In this document: one piece after another, positions 5,879 to 7,253 of the stretch | How the letters are laid out: each line of letters opens with the position of its first letter | Numbering within the stretch: position 1 is the stretch's first letter | Assembly: GCA_020061125.1 (NCBI GenBank) | Contig: JAGUYV010000455.1 | Coordinates: 1-7,253 of the forward strand | Direction of reading: 5' to 3' | DNA: 7,253 nucleotides | Source: a bacterium | Lineage (GTDB): Bacteria > UBP15 > UBA6099 > DSWB01 | The notes under the pieces: generated by a model | Seen by the model: the letters and a program-made list of their open reading frames with translations, nothing else | Told to the model about the DNA's origin: nothing | Databases searched by the model: none | Position numbers and translations under genes: made by a program

Positions 5879-6762
5879 AGAAACAGAACTCCCGCATTCT
5901 CTGCATCGGCATGCCCAAGGGCAGCCTCCAGGAGGCCACATTCGACCTGTTCCAGAAGGCCGGGTACCGGGTGTCCCTGGACCGCCGCTCCTATTTCCCT
6001 TATATCAACGACCCGGAACTCAAGGGCCGCATGCTGCGCGCACAGGAAATCGCGCGCTATGTGGAGTCCGGCGACCTGGACTGCGGCCTCACCGGCCACG
6101 ACTGGACCATGGAAAACAACGCCAAGGTCAAGGAAGTGGCGGATCTGCGGTACGCCAAAAGCTCGTTCGCCGTGGTGCGCTGGGTGCTGGCCGTGCCAGA
6201 GGCCAGCTCCATCAAGACCGTCAAGGACCTCGAAGGCAAGCGCGTGTGCATCGAGCTGGTGAACTTCACCAAACGATGGTTCAAAAAGCATGGCGTTAAA
6301 GCCGCGGTGGAATACTCCTGGGGCGCGACCGAGGCCAAGGTGCCGGACCTGGCCGACGCCATCGTGGAGCTGACCGAGACCGGCAGCAGCCTGCGCGCGA
6401 ACAAGCTGCGCGTGGTGGACACACTGCTCGAATCCAGCACCCGGTTCATCGCCAACAAAGACGCGTGGGCCGACCCCTGGAAGCGCAAGAAAATGGAAGA
6501 CATCGCGCTCATGCTCCAGGGCGCGCTCAACGCCCAGGGCAAGGCCGGCCTCAAGATGAATCTGCCCAAACCGGCCCTGAACGCGGTGCTCAAGGTTCTG
6601 CCCGCCATGAAGAATCCCACGGTGTCGTCCCTGGCCGACGGCGAATGGCTCGCCCTGGAGACCATCGTGGAGGAAAGCGTGGTGCGCGAGATCATCCCCA
6701 GCTTGAAGCGCGCCGGAGCCTGTGATATCATTGAGTACAAGTTGAGCAAAGTCATCGAATGA
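5875..6762 (+). CDS. hisG: ATP phosphoribosyltransferase, long form
   Basis: HisG condenses ATP and PRPP to phosphoribosyl-ATP, the first and feedback-controlled step of histidine synthesis. The 295-residue length marks the long form, with its own C-terminal regulatory domain and no need for HisZ. Visible motifs are the N-terminal M-P-K-G-S-L (13-18), D-C-G-L-T-G-H-D-W (69-77), and the PRPP-binding loop [12 protein letters not shown] (165-176), followed by E-S-S-T-R-F-I-A-N (186-194). The C-terminal ACT-like domain (about 207-295) shows M-N-L-P (228-231), the P-T-V-S-S-L segment (248-253), and the terminal G-A-C-D-I-I-E-Y. This domain normally binds histidine for inhibition. The start is ATG 5875, four bases before the end of murI, with GAAAGGA at 5861-5867 as ribosome site; the much longer open frame to the left is murI in another frame. 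No other his gene is in view, so the pathway is scattered in this genome. Confidence 0.96.
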   Translation: MKKQNSRILCIGMPKGSLQEATFDLFQKAGYRVSLDRRSYFPYINDPELKGRMLRAQEIARYVESGDLDCGLTGHDWTMENNAKVKEVADLRYAKSSFAVVRWVLAVPEASSIKTVKDLEGKRVCIELVNFTKRWFKKHGVKAAVEYSWGATEAKVPDLADAIVELTETGSSLRANKLRVVDTLLESSTRFIANKDAWADPWKRKKMEDIALMLQGALNAQGKAGLKMNLPKPALNAVLKVLPAMKNPTVSSLADGEWLALETIVEESVVREIIPSLKRAGACDIIEYKLSKVIE

Positions 6763-6763
6763 C

Positions 6764-6768
6764 GGGAG
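6764..6768 (+). promoter_or_regulatory. Ribosome binding site supporting a TTG start at 6776
   Basis: GGGAG directly follows the hisG stop and ends seven bases before TTG 6776. No ATG exists nearby; the next in-frame ATG at 6815 falls inside the first membrane helix. Confidence 0.55.
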
Positions 6769-6775
6769 CGGCCCT

Positions 6776-6985
6776 TTGGCGAACGATCATCTGAACAATG
6801 TCGCGCTGGCCATCATGTACATCGGGTTCTTCGGCTGGCTGTTGAGCGCGGGGCTGTTCATCTACCGCGGGTTCCGGAGAGACGGGCGGGTGCGCTTTCG
6901 CAACGCCGCGTTCTGGGCCGCCATGACCTTCGCGGGCATCGGATGCTTCATCATCGGACTGCTGTTCCTCGGCTACAAGGCCTGA
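6776..6985 (+). CDS. Small two-helix membrane protein, function unknown
   Basis: The 69-residue product starts with TTG and has two predicted membrane helices: about residues 10-30 (A-L-A-I-M-Y-I-G-F-F-G-W-L-L then a G-L-F-I-Y end) and about 44-66 (A-A-F-W-A-A-M-T-F through F-I-I-G-L-L-F-L-G). A short loop between them, rich in arginine (R-G-F-R-R-D-G-R-V-R-F-R), would be cytosolic by the positive-inside rule, placing both ends outside. I do not recognise a family. It lies 13 bases after hisG with a fair ribosome site, and its codon use is GC-rich like its neighbours, which favours a real gene of the operon. It could be an accessory subunit or a lineage-specific orphan; nothing ties it to histidine or isoprenoid synthesis. 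Confidence 0.65.
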   Translation: MANDHLNNVALAIMYIGFFGWLLSAGLFIYRGFRRDGRVRFRNAAFWAAMTFAGIGCFIIGLLFLGYKA

Positions 6986-6990
6986 CTGCG

Positions 6991-7008
6991 GCGCGGGGCG
7001 TCCCGCGC
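6991..7008 (+). terminator. GC-rich hairpin between the membrane-protein gene and ispD
   Basis: GCGCGGG (6991-6997) and CCCGCGC (7002-7008) form a perfect 7-bp stem with a GCGT loop, five bases after the stop codon. It is followed by TCTTCC rather than a T-run, so it is a weak intrinsic terminator at best; it may attenuate or stabilise the upstream mRNA. Role inferred from position. Confidence 0.4.
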
Positions 7009-7041
7009 TCTTCCATCCTCGCACAGGACAAGAGACACATT

Positions 7042-7253
7042 ATGGACACTGTAATCATTGCGGCGGCGGGCGCATCCACCCGCATGCAACACGACACATC
7101 CAAGGTTTACTTGGAAATGGACGGCGTACCGGTCCTGATCCGCGCCCTGGCGCCGGCGCGCAAAATTCCGTCCATCGGCCGCGTGATTGTGGCCGTGCGC
7201 CTGGAGGACGAGGCCCGGTGCCGCCGCCTGCTGCGCCGTTGGCAGTGGGGAGC
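7042..7253 (+). CDS. ispD: 2-C-methyl-D-erythritol 4-phosphate cytidylyltransferase, 5' part only
   Basis: Translation from ATG 7042 gives 70 codons before the window ends, with no stop. The N-terminus reads V-I-I-A-A-A-G-A-S-T-R-M (4-15), the nucleotide-binding loop of IspD-type cytidylyltransferases. S-K-V-Y-L-E-M-D-G-V-P-V-L (20-32) follows, where K21 corresponds to the conserved lysine, and then I-G-R-V-I-V-A-V (46-53) as the next beta strand. IspD joins CTP and MEP in the non-mevalonate isoprenoid pathway. The ribosome site is weak (AGGACA at 7025-7030, a little far). The 56-base gap and hairpin before it leave open whether it shares the upstream transcript. A single-domain IspD or the N-terminal half of an IspDF fusion are both possible; another sugar nucleotidyltransferase is less likely. 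Confidence 0.85.
   Translation, partial: MDTVIIAAAGASTRMQHDTSKVYLEMDGVPVLIRALAPARKIPSIGRVIVAVRLEDEARCRRLLRRWQWG

Overview
The window comes from a GC-rich bacterial chromosome. The genes point to a Gram-negative-type, probably uncultured or poorly sampled lineage with peptidoglycan, histidine and non-mevalonate isoprenoid synthesis. I cannot name the phylum from sequence alone. All convincing genes lie on the + strand. The long minus-strand frames over 3.0-6.8 kb are GC-driven shadows.

The left part (1 to about 1.83 kb) is accessory DNA. It holds four copies of a G/C-run palindromic repeat (core at 10-47, 205-242 and 1052-1089 forward, 684-721 inverted). One forward and one inverted copy bracket a complete DUF559-type PD-(D/E)XK nuclease gene (271-651). 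The first 85 bases of the window duplicate, with one mismatch, the repeat, the -10-like box and the first ten coding bases of that gene. This looks like the remnant of a second copy. Beyond the third forward repeat sits a strikingly AT-rich gene (1184-1651) for a small exported protein with a tandem 16-residue N-S-I-x-N-S-Y motif. Its composition is unlike everything to the right.

The right part (1.84-7.25 kb) is ordinary core metabolism. A glutaryl-CoA dehydrogenase gene (1845-3014) is followed, after an AT-rich promoter-like gap, by a closely packed run: ndk (3151-3618), a PBP4-type D-Ala-D-Ala carboxypeptidase (3611-5053), murI (5072-5878), long-form hisG (5875-6762), a 69-residue two-helix membrane protein with a TTG start (6776-6985) and the start of ispD (7042 to the window end). 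Overlaps of 8 and 4 bases and gaps of 13-18 bases suggest co-transcription from ndk through the small membrane protein. A 7-bp GC hairpin lies in the 56-base gap before ispD. The products share no single pathway: nucleotide balance, cell-wall precursor and remodelling, histidine and isoprenoid synthesis. The cluster is therefore best read as a housekeeping operon.

No classical defence system, CRISPR array, tRNA or rRNA is visible. The best candidate for something under-described is the nuclease gene with its bracketing palindromic repeats and the start-codon-spanning duplicated stump beside it.
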